A stretch of 64,000 nucleotides of DNA, taken from assembly GCA_007258455.2 (NCBI GenBank), contig VDFB02358134.1:207932407-207996406 (forward strand), in the 5' to 3' direction. This document shows positions 20,843 through 32,680 of this stretch, one piece after another. The notes under the pieces were generated by a model. That model was not told the DNA's origin and searched no databases. It saw only the letters and a program-made list of their open reading frames with translations. Position 1 is the first letter of the stretch; each line of letters opens with the position of its first letter. Source of the DNA: Sequoia sempervirens. Its lineage: Eukaryota; Streptophyta; Pinopsida; Cupressales; Cupressaceae. A program made the translations under genes and the position numbers.

Positions 20843-23118
20843 TGATGGAACTTCAAATTTTTGTTCCCTATGTTTCACTCATGCCCTACCTTATGCCATT
20901 GGTCTTTCATGGTGTTGGAAAATTTCTAAGGGTTGGGGTTTTAGCTTTGTCTTCATGTTAAACCCTTGTGTTTGTTTTACACCTTGGTCAAGATCTATTT
21001 TGCTGTTACCTTTTTGAGGGGTTTTAAAATGACTTATGCCCCATCATTTTGTCTAGGCTGGGTCCCTTTGGTCTTAATTTTTATTTCCTCCGTAGGTTTT
21101 TATTTCCCTAAGTCTTGGTTGGCCCTATGTTTCATCGTTTAAAAAATAACTTATGTTGTTGTTTACCATCCGCCTAGTAATTTCCCCTTTTCCTTTTAAT
21201 GAATGTTTTATTTTGTAGAAGGGATCAAATTCACACTACCATTGATCAAATTGCCTTCATATATCAACGGTTTCTTGCCATCGCACAATTAAAAATTGTA
21301 GGATCTTTATTGATCACGATATTTGCAAGCAGGCACCACGTGTCCCATTTGGAGGATCAAATTTGCGCAACCGTTGATCAACTACCATTTGATCTTAGTC
21401 ATTCCCCACGATGGCCCCACCATAGTGCTTTGGTTGATTATGAAATCGCGGGTGGGTGCCACGTGTCCTATTTGGCATGGCCGAAGGAGATAGGCTTGGT
21501 GTGTCATCGATCAATTTGCATTAGATATCTACGGTTGCCTACCATCACGTGATCCAAAGATGTATGACCTTTACTGATCGCGATATCGTGAGCAAACGCC
21601 ACATGTCTCATCTGATGGAGCCGAAAGAATAAAAGGAAATACCGTGGAACATTAATCAAGCCTTAAATACATTAAAAGGTAGGTTACTAAAATGATCTTA
21701 AGGTGCACGTGTCTTAAATCGACAAATCTACTATAATCTTGAGGGAAAATTTGCTCGACAGTTAATGATAAGGATGGAAACCATGTTGAAGGAGCGAGAT
21801 CACTGATTCTTAAGATCTACGGTTGCCCGCCATCGCGCGATCCGAAGTTGTAGGATCTTTACCAATTACGATATCGTGGGCAACCGCCATGTGGATTTCC
21901 TTTGTGGCATATGGTATGGTGGACCCCTTATTGCCACGTTGGCAATTTTTTTAGGTTGTTTGAAGATGGTCATTCGATGATTTCATCTAACTGAAGGATC
22001 GACAGCTAGAATTTAAATCTACATCAAATATTTCCACCGACTGATGATGATCGGTGGCAGTCATGGTGTCAAATTCTTGAGACTTTTGATGCTATTGTAA
22101 TAGATTTTTGGATTATCACCAGGTGCTTCATTCGACTGGTGACATGTGTACTTTCTGGCCTGATGCTTGTTTGCTCCTTCATTCTTTATAAGAAGGATTT
22201 CAATGCCAAAAGTACGGGTTAGCAAGTTAGACAATTTTTGGTCGAGTCTAGGTGAAGTTGCAGAGCAAATTATAAAGACATATGGTTTTAGAGAGAAATG
22301 TAATTTAGGTTCTGGGTCATTGTATAACAAGTTTTGAGTTCATGGGGATTTAATGTTGTATAACAGTACTAGCATTTGAGTTGAAATGATAAATTCAAGC
22401 TCATGTCTCTCCATTGTGCATGCATATCTAAACTTTGAATAAAATAACTAAGGGTTGTTTCATTCATCTCATTGTTATGGTGTGTATGTTTCTATTTTAG
22501 CTTTAATTCACGGAATTAATTAAAATGCTTGAATGGAATTATATGCGGGTATGTTCTGTATAAGGATTTGGTAAGTAGTATTGAGTTAGAATACATACTG
22601 ATGAGATTGCAATGCAATGTTATCAGGGATCTTATATGTTATGTGTTAAATCTGTCATAAACCCTTAAATACTTGTGAATTTGACTCCCCAATGGATATA
22701 TGGCACTGATCTAAGTTGTACTTATTTGTATAATTCAGTAGTTGTTTGTCTTTGCCTAGAGCTTGCTACAAATTGAAAATCAATGACTATCTTATGTCAT
22801 GGGTTGTGTTGTAATTATCTCATACTCCAAATAGTTGATATTACTGATAAACAACCAATTTATTTCAGTATTATCTTATTATGTTGAGCTATTAAGTGAG
22901 ATAATCTGTTATTGTTAATGTTGTTCATGATATTGGTGCAGAGGTTGTAAACACATTAAGGGATCACCCTCTCGAGTCTTGCAGAGCCCGAAGTGTAGGA
23001 GGCCTTTTAAAGTCCTCGTCAGTTGGTCTAGGTCCTTCGAGCTGCCCTTGATTGGAATTGGCAATTCCATAGGTAGATTAGAAGACAAACTTGGTTACAG
23101 TGTAAAAAGAAACCAACA
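20843..23118 (+). repeat. 3' LTR of the Tat element
   Basis: 2276 bp, collinear with 4815-7093. It begins TGATGGAACTTC and ends AAACCAACA. Most differences from the 5' LTR are transitions, several at CpG sites. TTTATAAG at 22185-22192 matches the TATA-like site in the 5' copy. Confidence 0.92.
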
Positions 23119-23123
23119 CGACC
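23119..23123. repeat. Right target site duplication of the Tat element
   Basis: CGACC immediately after the LTR end, against TGACC at 4810-4814. Confidence 0.7.
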
Positions 23124-23311
23124 TCCTACACTTGCAACCCCATTTCTACCTTTCTAGTTAACCGGAGCCTACCAAGCCTTATTAGAACCCTTTTGTCTAT
23201 TTTTCTGAAAGTTTCTCCCTCTCCTCCTATTGAAGGCCACTGGGCTTGCCTTCCATCATATCGAAAGCCATTGTGCCTGTGAAAACCCTGTCTGGACCGT
23301 TTCTCCGCCAT
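23119..23311 (-). pseudogene. LINE-A ORF1, displaced N-terminal fragment
   Basis: Seen: from an ATG at 23311 on the minus strand the frame begins MAEKRSRQGF and stays open for about 60 codons until the LTR junction. It is rich in basic and Gly residues. Its orientation and position are exactly what is needed for the missing start of LINE-A ORF1, whose remainder begins at 4814. The 5' edge of the LINE lies close to the TA microsatellite that begins near 23316. Assignment rests on position and reading direction more than on a conserved domain. Confidence 0.65.
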
Positions 23312-23315
23312 TATT

Positions 23316-23401
23316 CTATATATATATATATTAACACAAATATATACATACATACATATACATATACATATGTGTATATAAATATACATATATATATATA
23401 T

Positions 23402-23447
<46 letters not shown>

Positions 23448-23500
23448 GCACACACATACATATATATATATATATGTATGTATGTATGTATGCATGTGTA
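23316..23500. repeat. Compound TA/CA/TG microsatellite
   Basis: Runs of TATA, CATA, a (CA)n tract at about 23407-23436, and TATG repeats. Frames here translating to Thr-His or Tyr-Ile strings are artefacts of the repeats. Confidence 0.95.
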
Positions 23501-23684
23501 TGTACTAAACAACCTAAATATTCCTTTGTTTGAGAGACTCAAAACTCAACACCATAATCCATTAATGACAACTGCACTTGAATCTATTCATAATAAATGA
23601 AAATTAGACCTAGATATATGCAAAATGCAAAATACAGACACATACATGTATATATACATATATATGTACAAATGGATATATGTT

Positions 23685-23722
<38 letters not shown>

Positions 23723-26183
23723 CACACACACACACACAACTTTGCTTTGCAGACTTTAAACTTCACACCACAAGCCACTAATGATGCTTGCACTTCAGTC
23801 TACTCACAATAAATGGAAATTGGAAAATAGTAAATGCAAATGCACTGGTCAAAATGCCTCATGTCACCAAGAATAGTCAATGCCAAGACATGACAATAGC
23901 AAAAAACTAATGAAATACTTGCAATGGAAACATTCATTACAATAATTAATAATTTAGATCTAACAAGAAAACAACACAAATAATAGACACACATAAAACT
24001 TAAAACCCATGAAATATTTCAAATACGAACACTTCTCATTTTCATGCAATAGATTAAAGTGCAAGGAACTTGCATACATGCACATAAACAATTACTTCAA
24101 TTCTTAATCATGGCTAGCAGAGAAATCGATACTAATGAATTACGGTGTTAAGTCTTTACCTCAACAATAGACACTAAACCATTAAAGCAGCGAAAGATAG
24201 TGAAGAATAGACAGTAACAAATAAAATGCAGACAACAAACAATAGACATTAACCCATAAAATGCAGAGATGTAAAAAACTATAAAATTACACTGTAAAAG
24301 ACATACAAACTTACAAACGCTTCATTTTTCACTCCCAATAGAGTAGACATAAAGACTCTCAACACTAGTAACAAGCTTATGCATATATAGTCCATCATCT
24401 ATGTTTAATATCAATGGACTGCAATGTGGCTTTCATTAATGGCTTATGGAATAAAGTTCAATGATTTGCAATGTTTACTCATTTGATTAATCATGACTAG
24501 CAGAGAGATCGACATTAATGAATTAAAATGTTAATTCTTTAATTGAACAATGAAAACTAACCCATAGAAGCAATCAAAGATAGCTAAAAATAGACATTAA
24601 CACAAAAAATGCAGACAATAACAAACAATAGAAATTAACCCATAAAATGCAAAGATGTAAAATACTATAAAACGACACTGTAAAAGATATACAAACTTAC
24701 AAATGTAAACCCTTTCAATAGACACGGATTTAATGATTTTATACCCAGACATTTTTCAATTACTTAGGCCTAATTTTCATTTTCATTTAATAAATTCAAC
24801 TATAGTTGTAATGCATGTTTTCAAAAAATGCACCCAACAACAAACAATAGGCATTAACCCATAAAATACAGAGTTGTAAAAAACAATCAAATGCCACTAT
24901 AAAAGGTGTACAAACTTACAAATGCCTCATTTTTTTCTCCCAATACAATAAATGTAGACCCTCTCAACAGACACAAATTGAATGATTTTATACCCAGACA
25001 TTTTCCAATTACTTATACCTAATTTTCATTTCCATTTAATAAATTCAACTGCAGTTGCAATGCATGCGCATAGTGAAAATATTACTTCCATCCTTAATCA
25101 TGACCAACACACTATCGTGTTAAGGCTTTAACTCAACAAGAAAGAATAACCCGTAAATACATTGACACAAACAACCTAAGTAAATGAAAAAACAATAGAA
25201 ATAACACTAAATGCTCAAGAGACTTAAAACTTCAAACCCAAGAAATATTTCAAATATGAACAATTCTCATTTCCATCGAATAGATTGAAGTGCAGGTAGC
25301 TACTTCCATTCTTAATCACAACTACCAAAGAAATCAACAATAATGAATTAGGATGTTAAGTATTTAACTCAATAACAGAGACTAACCCATAAAAGTAGTC
25401 AAAAATAGCAAAGAATAGATATTAACACCCAAAATGCAAACAACAACAAACAATAGACAAACCCATAAAGTGCAAAGATGTAACACATTACAGAATGAAA
25501 TTTTAAAAGACATACTGACTTACAAAGGCCTCATTTTTCGCTCCCCATACAATAGACATAAACCCTTTCAATAGACACAAATTTAATGATTTTATACCTA
25601 GACACTTTCCAATTACTTAGACCCAATTTTCATTGCCATTTAATAAATTCAAGTGCAGTTGCAATGCATTTTGGAAAATAGTAGACTTTAACCCATAAAA
25701 TCCAAAGATGCAAAAAACTATAAAATGACAGTGTAAAAGATATGGGAACTTACAAACGCATCGATTTTCAATTCCAGAATGGTAGACATAAACCCTATCA
25801 AAAGCCACCGATTTCACCCTGATTGAACAATACGAGCAAATCAATAGACAACCCAAAAAAAAAGTGTAGAAGATACAAGAACTTATAAGCGCCACCTTTG
25901 TTGCTCCCAACACTGTAGATGTAAATCCTCTCAACAAATAGAAATTTCAAACTCATCAAACAACCTCAGCAAATGAACAAACAACACAAATAATACTTTT
26001 CTTGACAGACTTAAAACTCCACACCACAAGCCACTAATGATGGCTTCACTTCAGTCTACTCACAATAAATGAAAAATTGGAAATAGTAAATGCAAATGTA
26101 CTACTTAAAATGCCACGCATCCCTAGGAATATGCATGCAAAGACACGACTATATGAAGAATCTCATGAAATATTTCCAATAGC
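23501..26183. repeat. AT-rich field of degenerate repeat modules (left block)
   Basis: No gene was found. Three recognisable modules recur in the same orientation. Module A (TTAAAACTTCACACCACAAG, then CACTAATGATG) is at about 23740 and 25995, with a diverged copy at 23530. Module B (CTTCCATTCTTAATCATGAC with TGTTAAGT) is near 24090, 25080 and 25300. Module C (ACTTACAAACGC then CTCATTTTTC and AGACATAAACCCT) is near 24305, 24695, 24915, 25515 and 25750. AACCCATAAAATGCA recurs many times. A second microsatellite lies inside at 23640-23742. The block is cut at 26183 by LINE-B. Confidence 0.8.
23640..23742. repeat. TA/CA microsatellite
   Basis: Alternating CATA and (TA)n with a final (CA)n run. 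It lies between two copies of module A. Confidence 0.95.
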
Positions 26184-26192
26184 ACCTATAAT
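26184..26192. repeat. Left target site duplication of LINE-B
   Basis: ACCTATAAT here and at 32672-32680 brackets the LINE. A T-rich tract (the poly-A tail read on the opposite strand) follows directly. Confidence 0.85.
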
Positions 26193-26607
26193 ATTTTATT
26201 TTTTTATAGATAAATAAGGATTTTTATTGATAGCTATAGAAAGGATTTACATTTCAAGCCTACTTTAAAAGCAAATTTTCAAGCTTTACAACCCACCCAT
26301 CCCTAAGCTTAAAGCCCAAAAAAGTAACCCACCATTCCAGTTGCCAGGGACCACAAAGAAAAATCTCAAGAGCACAGCCCACCACGAACAATCCCAAGCA
26401 TAGTCACAGTCAGTTGAACCACCATCCTATGCTAAAACATGCTCCACAACTTTGGAACAAAAATGCCATGATGCTAAACATATCGAGGACCACAAGCCAA
26501 AAAACCATCACCACCATCACGACACTAGTCTGACTCCATGTGATGAGCGCTTGTCAAGCCACATGACAACCAGGCTGACCCCTCATGACACAAACCCAAG
26601 CCAACAT

Positions 26608-27090
26608 CTAATACCCATAGGATGAACCAGACTTTGCTTGAGCCACCAAAGCCCTTATTATTTTTATCCTTGCTATACCATCAACACCTTCATTCACCAG
26701 CTTGTCATCACAATCATTGGCCTCCCTCAATATATGCCTAATTGTAAACTCCATACCTTCATTAACTAACTCCTTGGCTTGTTCCATTAAACCTTGTAGC
26801 TTCCAGTTTGACATTGGTCCAACTTTGAAGGCCTAAATAACCACCATTGAATCTCCCTCAATCTCCAACTTGTGCACTACCACATGCCTGCTTAACTTAA
26901 GGTCACAGATTAGATCCTTTAACTCTGCCACCATGTTTGTCCCATACAAGAGAGGGGTCAACTGTTCTACCACCACAGTTCCTTTATCATCTGAAATACA
27001 ACATCCAAGACCCGACACCCCCAAGTTGCCACGTGAAGCCCATCAAAGTTTAACTTAAACCATCCTATCCGTGGGGGAGCCCACTTTGCC
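26608..27090 (-). pseudogene. LINE-B ORF2 C-terminal RNase H domain
   Basis: Seen: KLNFDG near 27050, a GVSGLGCCI segment, AELKDLICDL, GDSMVVI and a final ANDCDDKLVNEG region give the four acidic positions of an RNase H of the kind found at the end of plant L1 ORF2 (described in the literature as archaeal-like). It is split by a one-base shift near 26830 and stops near 26990-27030. Role: removes RNA from the hybrid during LINE reverse transcription. Confidence 0.8.
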
Positions 27091-27161
27091 TCTTAACATT
27101 CAATTTTCTTACTCCCATGGGCCTGAGATCCAGCTTTGGGCACAATCACACCATGCCATGC

Positions 27162-28254
27162 TCACTTGACATCAGCATCCCAGGTTGTGAACTCCCAAGC
27201 CCGATTACTTTTGCTCCAAACCTGACTGTTTAGAACCTCGACTATCACTGCCTCGACCTTGTTAATAAAGGAAAGAAATTTTCTACTCAATCCCACAAAC
27301 ACCCTTTTGTTCCTCTCCCACCATATTTGATAGATTAACATAGACAGGAAATTTTTCCAGATTTCATGATATAGCGAGCCTTTCTTAAGAATTGGCCAAT
27401 TAGCAAAAAGGGACCGAACATCATTTGGAAGTGCACTATGCCATCCCAGCCAGGCGCAAAGCCACTTCCAACATGCTTGCACAAAAAAACATTGCAAAAG
27501 GAGATGGTCACAGTCTTCTTCCACCTTGAAGCACATGACACAATGTGTCAGACCCTCATAACCCATCCTTCTGAATTTTTCCCCTGTGAGGATCCTTCCC
27601 ATGATTGCCGCCCAGGTGAAGGTCCTGACTTTAGGCAGATACGCTTTGTCCCAGCATAAATGGATCGGAAGAGAATTTTGAGGCCATTCCATCAACATAC
27701 TGTTATACCCATCTTTAACATTATATTTGCCTAAGCAGAATCTAGCCCAAACCAGTCGATCATCTCCATTGAGCAGGGATATCACCCTTTTTTGCAGCTC
27801 CTCCTCAATCCGCTTTACCTCTTCTTGGGGCAATAATGCCTAAGAGATACGCCTCCAAGCATAGTCATGAACCTAAGCTACATCTCTTGGCGTTAAATAA
27901 TTTCAAACATAATGAACCCACTCTTGAGAAAGAATTGCCTTCACTTGCATCTGCCCAAGTATATTGTCATACTCAGATATCCTCCCCAGGAGTCTTCCCA
28001 GAATCTCGCTCGCCTGCCATCTTTCACATCCCAAGATAACTGATCCCTGATTAAATATCTACAGGCCTTCATAAAATTCCATATCCTCGACCCATTCAGG
28101 AGATTGGGTGCAGTTGGGATCATAGATACATTATCATCCCCCAAATATTTGTGTTGTAAGACCTGAGCCCACCTAGCATCATTTCTTTCATACATGGCCC
28201 ACACCAGCTTTGCACCAACAACTTTGTTCATCTTTATCAAGTCCCGGATCCCAA
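27162..28254 (-). pseudogene. LINE-B ORF2 region between RT and RNase H, with zf-RVT zinc finger
   Basis: Seen: block 27941-28240 (KVVGAKLVWAMYE ... ARFWEDSWGG) is the conserved stretch downstream of plant LINE RT. Block 27162-27833 contains RLVWARFCLGKYNVKDGYNS and the zinc-binding CVMCFKVEEDCDHLLLQC, typical of the zf-RVT domain, followed by the IWWERNKRVF segment. A frameshift and stop separate the blocks at about 27840-27940. The domain may bind nucleic acid. Confidence 0.85.
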
Positions 28255-29640
28255 CACCACCTAATTCTTTCGACTTGCAAATAGTCTCCCATGCTATCTA
28301 TGGAAATTTCTTCTAATCAAACATCCCATACCAAAAGAACTGCCGCATACACTGATTTATGGGCCTAGCCTTACTGCCTAGCAGTGCTAAACAAGACAAT
28401 AGATATATGGGAAGAGTAGAAATTAATGCCTTCAACATCACGATGCATCCATCCCAAGAAAGCCATTTTCCATTCCAGGAAGATAATCAATTATTTACTT
28501 TACTAACCATAGGCTCCCAAAGCTTTCTAGAGCAGATACCTTTCTCCAAAGGGAATCCCAAATAAGTCATTGGAAGCAAACCTATTTTGAAATTAAGTAT
28601 CTCCACCACCTATGTAGCCATGTGAGGGTTAGTGTTAAAGAAAAAAACTTCAGACTTCTAATTACTTACATAGTGGCCCGAGGCTAGGGCATAGTTGCAT
28701 AAGGATTTCATTAGGAATCTAGCCTCATGGCAATCTGGAGTAGAAAGACACGGTGTATCATCTGCAGATTGTTGGTGCGTGGCTATCAGAAGGTTGCTAG
28801 TAATCTAGATCCCTTTAAGAGTCCCCTATGCCCTTGCCGCACACAAAAAGTGACCTAGGGATTCTGCCATAAGAATGTATAGAAATGGGGATAAAGGATC
28901 ACCTTGGTGAATTCCCCTTGAAGCAGCAAAAAAACCTTTTGGCTCACCATTTATAAGGATAGAGTATCAGGGAGTTGAAATGCATAAGAAGATCCAATCA
29001 ATCCATTTTTTGTCGAATCCAAAGGCCTCGAGAACCTTGCACAAAAAGCACCAATCCACCATATCATATGCCTTCCTAATGTCCAACTTAACAAGCATTC
29101 CTAGATGCCCACTCGTTTGCAGAGAGTGGATAGCTTCTTGGACTATAATGATACCATCAAATATTGACCTTCCTGGCATAAAGCCCGTTTGTTCTTCTGA
29201 AATTAATTGTCGCATAATTGGCTTTAGCCTATTAGAGATTACTTTTGCCATGATTTTGTATAGTGAATTGCACAATGAAATTGGTCTAAAATCTTCAAGA
29301 GAAGTTGGCTTCTCCTTTTTCAAAATCAAGGCCAGAAACGTGCAATTAACTTCCTTTAAAAGCTATCCGGACGAACGAGCTTCTTGAAGAGCCTCGCAAA
29401 CTTCTTTGCCAACTAGATCCCAGAATGTTTGAAAAAAGAGTGTCAAAAAGCCATTTGGCCTAGGAGCTTTGTCAAGATGGAGCTGGAAGGCCACCTCATG
29501 AACTTCTTCCTCTGAAAAAGGTTTTAACAGGGCAGCATTTTGTTCAACCATGACAATGGAGGGAATGCAGTTCAAAAACTCCTCTTGTGCCTTCCCCCGA
29601 GAGCCTTCCTAGTTGTTGAGGATGTTGTGAAAATAGTCCA
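28255..29640 (-). pseudogene. LINE-B reverse transcriptase
   Basis: Seen: the 70-codon block 29363-29575 has KAPRPNGF (usually APGPDGF). Block 28967-29329 has FRPISLCNSLYKI, SEEQTGFMPGRSI and VKLDIRKAYDMVDW with the first catalytic Asp. Further on, in the same frame, the second motif reads SADD at 28768-28757, keeping both Asp with the preceding Phe changed to Ser. Stops interrupt at 28969 and beyond. Core acidic residues survive, but the frame is broken. Confidence 0.88.
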
Positions 29641-30842
29641 CCACTTTAGTTGCTATGGCTTCCTGACCCACTATCGGCCTACCATCCACCCCTTCCAAGA
29701 TAGATTCTATTGGCCTCCTTTCTTGCCCTTGTGGAATTGTGAAAATATTTAGTATTTTGATCCCCTTCTTTAAGCCATGTGTCCCTAGACTTTTGCTGCC
29801 AGAAAATTTCCTCTCTTGCCAAAAGTTCTTCCCAGTCACGAAGTAGCTTCTTCTCCTAGAGAAAGCACTCATTGTCCATCCCTTCTTTCAGCACCTCCAA
29901 GTTCAACTTTGCAAGTTCCCCTTCCAACCTATGCTTTTCTGCAAAGATATCATCGAAGCTCTCTTTACTCCATCTCATCTTGTGCTTCAAATTTTTCAAT
30001 TTGCTGGTTACCCTAAATAGACCATTTCCATTCACCACATCCTCCTGCCACCATGCTGAGACCTTCTTAGAAAATTTTGGGTCCCTTAGCCACATCCTCT
30101 CAAACTTAAATGGGCATCTACAAGCCTTTCGCTCACCAGTAATATCCAGAAGGATGGGGAAGTGGTCTAATCTAGAGAAAAGGAGAATGCTCCCTTCAAA
30201 GGAAAATGGAAATCGCGTCATGTCCCCATGAAACATGAACCTGTCTAGTTTCTCTGCAATATTGCTAAAATCCAATCTTCTATTTGTCCATGTAAAGCTT
30301 CCATTTGCCAAAGGGATGTCAAACAAAGCATTACCATTAACAAATGCTTCAAAATCTACCTGTGACTGAAGCTGCCTACTAACACCACCCCTCTTCTCCT
30401 CTGGCCTCAATATCGTGTTAAAATCACCCCCGAGAATGCCAACCCCATCCCCATTTTCTCCCATAAAAGCTTCTATATCTAACCAAAGCTTCCTTTTCTG
30501 CCCACAACCCAATGGGCCATATACATTTATTACAAAAAAAACAAGATCAGACCTCAAGCTTTTAATCTTGCTAGCAAGCCACCACCACCCAGCTGCTACC
30601 TCCTCCACTTGTACAACATTTGGACACCACATTGTGATGATCCCACCCGAGGCCCCAAAAGCTTCTACCACCAACATCTTCCAAGCCTTCAACTGTAAAT
30701 TCAAACATTCTGCCTCTCCTTTAACAAGCTTTGACTCCTAGATTAATATTATTTCCGCTGAGTTATCTTGGACTAGGCATCATAATAGACACTTTTTGTT
30801 AGGGGCATTTAAGCCCCTAACATTCTAGCTTAGCAGTTTCAT
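29641..30842 (-). pseudogene. LINE-B ORF2 N-terminal endonuclease
   Basis: Role: AP-like endonuclease that nicks the target. Seen: start ATG at 30842-30840 with the WN motif broken by a TAG (TGG to TAG), another TAG near 30740, then an open 282-codon block (29856-30704) with NVYGP, GGDFNTIL and LDHFPI (usual SDHFPI, Ser to Leu). The start codon overlaps the ORF1 stop in the string ATGA. The basic, Trp-rich linker toward RT follows (MRWSKESFDDIFAEK). Confidence 0.88.
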
Positions 30843-32450
30843 TGTTCCCCAAGAAGGGGACCACCCTTCCCAGATCTTAGATGCATGATTATATTTTGCT
30901 GGCCCACTGCTTCCCTAGCCATTAGTCGCTTCTCTTCATTAGACTTCCTTCCAACCTTCCTCTTTTTTCCGCAATCCAGAATACTTTTCCCACATCCCAT
31001 ACCTGACACGCCTAGCTTCCTTTTCGCTACACACCTATTTCCCAGCTCTTCTATCATTTCCTTTGAATGCTCCTGAGAGTTCAAGCCATTTGGAGCTTCT
31101 TCCACCATCACACCTTCCCTATTCCATGGTGTCTCTTCATATGGAAATATCTGCAATTCCTTTGCATTGGGCCAATCTTCCTCCATCTCATCCTCAAAGG
31201 CAACCGCTCTCCATGTTGGATTTCCTTCTTTTGAGATGGCACGCAGATCGTTGCCCGCCTCCAAGATCATCTCCCACTCCTCACCTTCTATTTCATTGTG
31301 ATTTTTCTCCACTACCTCTTGATTGTTCGCTTCTCCACCATCTGAACCCGCCTCTCCCTCCTCAACTTCCCCTAGGGAATTATCTTTACACGAAATCGCC
31401 TTTGAAGCCTCTATCCTCTCTTGCACCCCAACCTTTGTTGCCTCCTTGACTGTGGAAAATTCACCATTTGAAGGGCCTTCCCCATAGTCAATCACCTCTT
31501 TCCCTTTATGGTTTGAGGTCACTTCATTAAGCAGGCCCTTTCTCTCCCATATCCTCCAGACTACAGCCTGACAGTTAGACCACCACCATTCCACCTTCTA
31601 TACCCACCAAACTCCCTCGAGCGACAATTCCAACTCTTCCCACACCTGATTCCATGGTGCGATCTCCACTAGAATGTACATCTTTCCTTCATTCCCATCC
31701 ATTTCTGTTGCATTTTCCATCGCTACAAATCTTCCCAGAGCATTGCCAATAACTTCTAGTGCTTCCTCGTTCCATAATTCTGTAGGTAGGTTTTCCAGTT
31801 CCACCCAAACTAACATTTTCCCAGGGGAAAAATTTGCCACATCAAAAGGCTTTGTCCATCCCATTAAGAAGAACCCATGACCATCCATTTCTAGACCTCT
31901 AGCCTGTAGAACTTCCTTCTTTTGTTTTGGCAATTTGCACATGATTAGAAAGAAGCTATTTGGCAGAAACTTCATCTCCATCTTATCTGACCATCGCTCA
32001 ACCCACCAGGACTTCATTCGTGATTCGAGCAATTGTTCCCCCACCACTTTGCTATCACAACATTGTCCTCCAGGGCATAGCAAAGATCTTCAGTTACTGC
32101 TAAAGGTATTTCTAGAGTTTCCCTCATTTTTTTAGTGGTGTTCCTCACCCCTTCCTAAGATTTTTCTTTATTTCTAGAGACTGTCGTTCCCTTACTCTGA
32201 TCCCTATTCGGATCTTTTTCTACCCAATGCCATTTTGGTTGGACATGATTTTGCTCGATTCTGATTCTCGCAACCTTCCTCTATGAGGGTAATCTAATAG
32301 ACCTTCCTTTATTATTCTTCCTAGTTTTTTGCCACCCCTAATACCCTTGTTGGGAATTCGCCTACCACTTTCGGTCTACACCCCAAGGACGACCTTTGTG
32401 CTCTTGTCTCCAGCCTGCCATCCATGGAGGGCCTCTTCATCTCAGGGCTC
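30839..32450 (-). pseudogene. LINE-B ORF1 (DUF4283-like, nucleic-acid binding)
   Basis: Seen: block 31598-32083 contains the DUF4283-like core (FLPNSFFLIMCKL ... WVELENLPTELW). One TAG at 31600-31598 separates it from an in-frame 251-codon acidic tail ending at 30839. A one-base shift near 32050 separates the core from an N-terminal part (MRETLEIPLAVTEDLCYAL near 32115-32060). Further upstream, diluted ORF1-like sequence continues to about 32340. The exact start is not resolved. The acidic tail ends in a basic segment. Confidence 0.8.
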
Positions 32451-32671
32451 AATGCCCATACGAGCTCGACCTTCACCTCCAATGCTCCCCATTCCAATTG
32501 CCTCTTCTTTCCCTCGTCAGTTCTGAAATGGTACTCTTTGCAGCCCCTGCCTCATCACCCTTTCACATTCGATTCTCCAGGGACAACCACTCCTTTTCAG
32601 CATCCTATGCCCATTCCTTCGCTGCAAATCACCTATTCTCCTCGTGCAACATTGTCTGAAAAGCATTACAG

Positions 32672-32680
32672 ACCTATAAT
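32672..32680. repeat. Right target site duplication of LINE-B
   Basis: ACCTATAAT, identical to 26184-26192. Confidence 0.85.

Larger units (their letters stand above)
4815..23118 (+). mobile_element. Tat-lineage Ty3/gypsy LTR retrotransposon with duplicated gag-RT block
   Basis: Seen: two 2.28 kb direct repeats beginning TGATGG and ending AACAACA/ACCAACA, 5-bp flanking duplication, a PBS, gag, protease, RT, RNase H and integrase on the plus strand. Tat membership is inferred from the integrase-proximal stretch containing TKLVRGQGLAKLMA, the RT motif MDGF-GYNQ, and an extra archaeal-like RNase H; these are Tat/Ogre hallmarks as I know them. The internal region holds two coding blocks (about 7506-14931 and 14932-20663), the second complete to integrase. 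The first has a reverse solo LTR inside it. The first 120 aligned LTR bases show 6 differences, 5 of them transitions, so this is not a recent insertion. Confidence 0.9.
26193..32671 (-). mobile_element. LINE-B, apparently full-length L1-type retrotransposon
   Basis: 6.48 kb on the minus strand with ORF1, ORF2 (endonuclease, RT, zinc finger, RNase H), a short poly-A-like tail at 26193-26206 and a 9-bp perfect flanking duplication. The flanks join into continuous AT-rich module sequence that is uninterrupted near 51300-51345, confirming both ends. Coding frames have a moderate number of stops and shifts. Confidence 0.92.

Noticed and set aside
23246..23600. Open frames translating to Thr-His and Tyr-Ile strings
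   Set aside because: They are direct translations of CA and TA microsatellites in all frames.
25617..25937. Recurrent frames reading FTSTVLGATKV in the AT-rich field
   Set aside because: They recur with module C at several places and are broken differently each time; no conserved domain.
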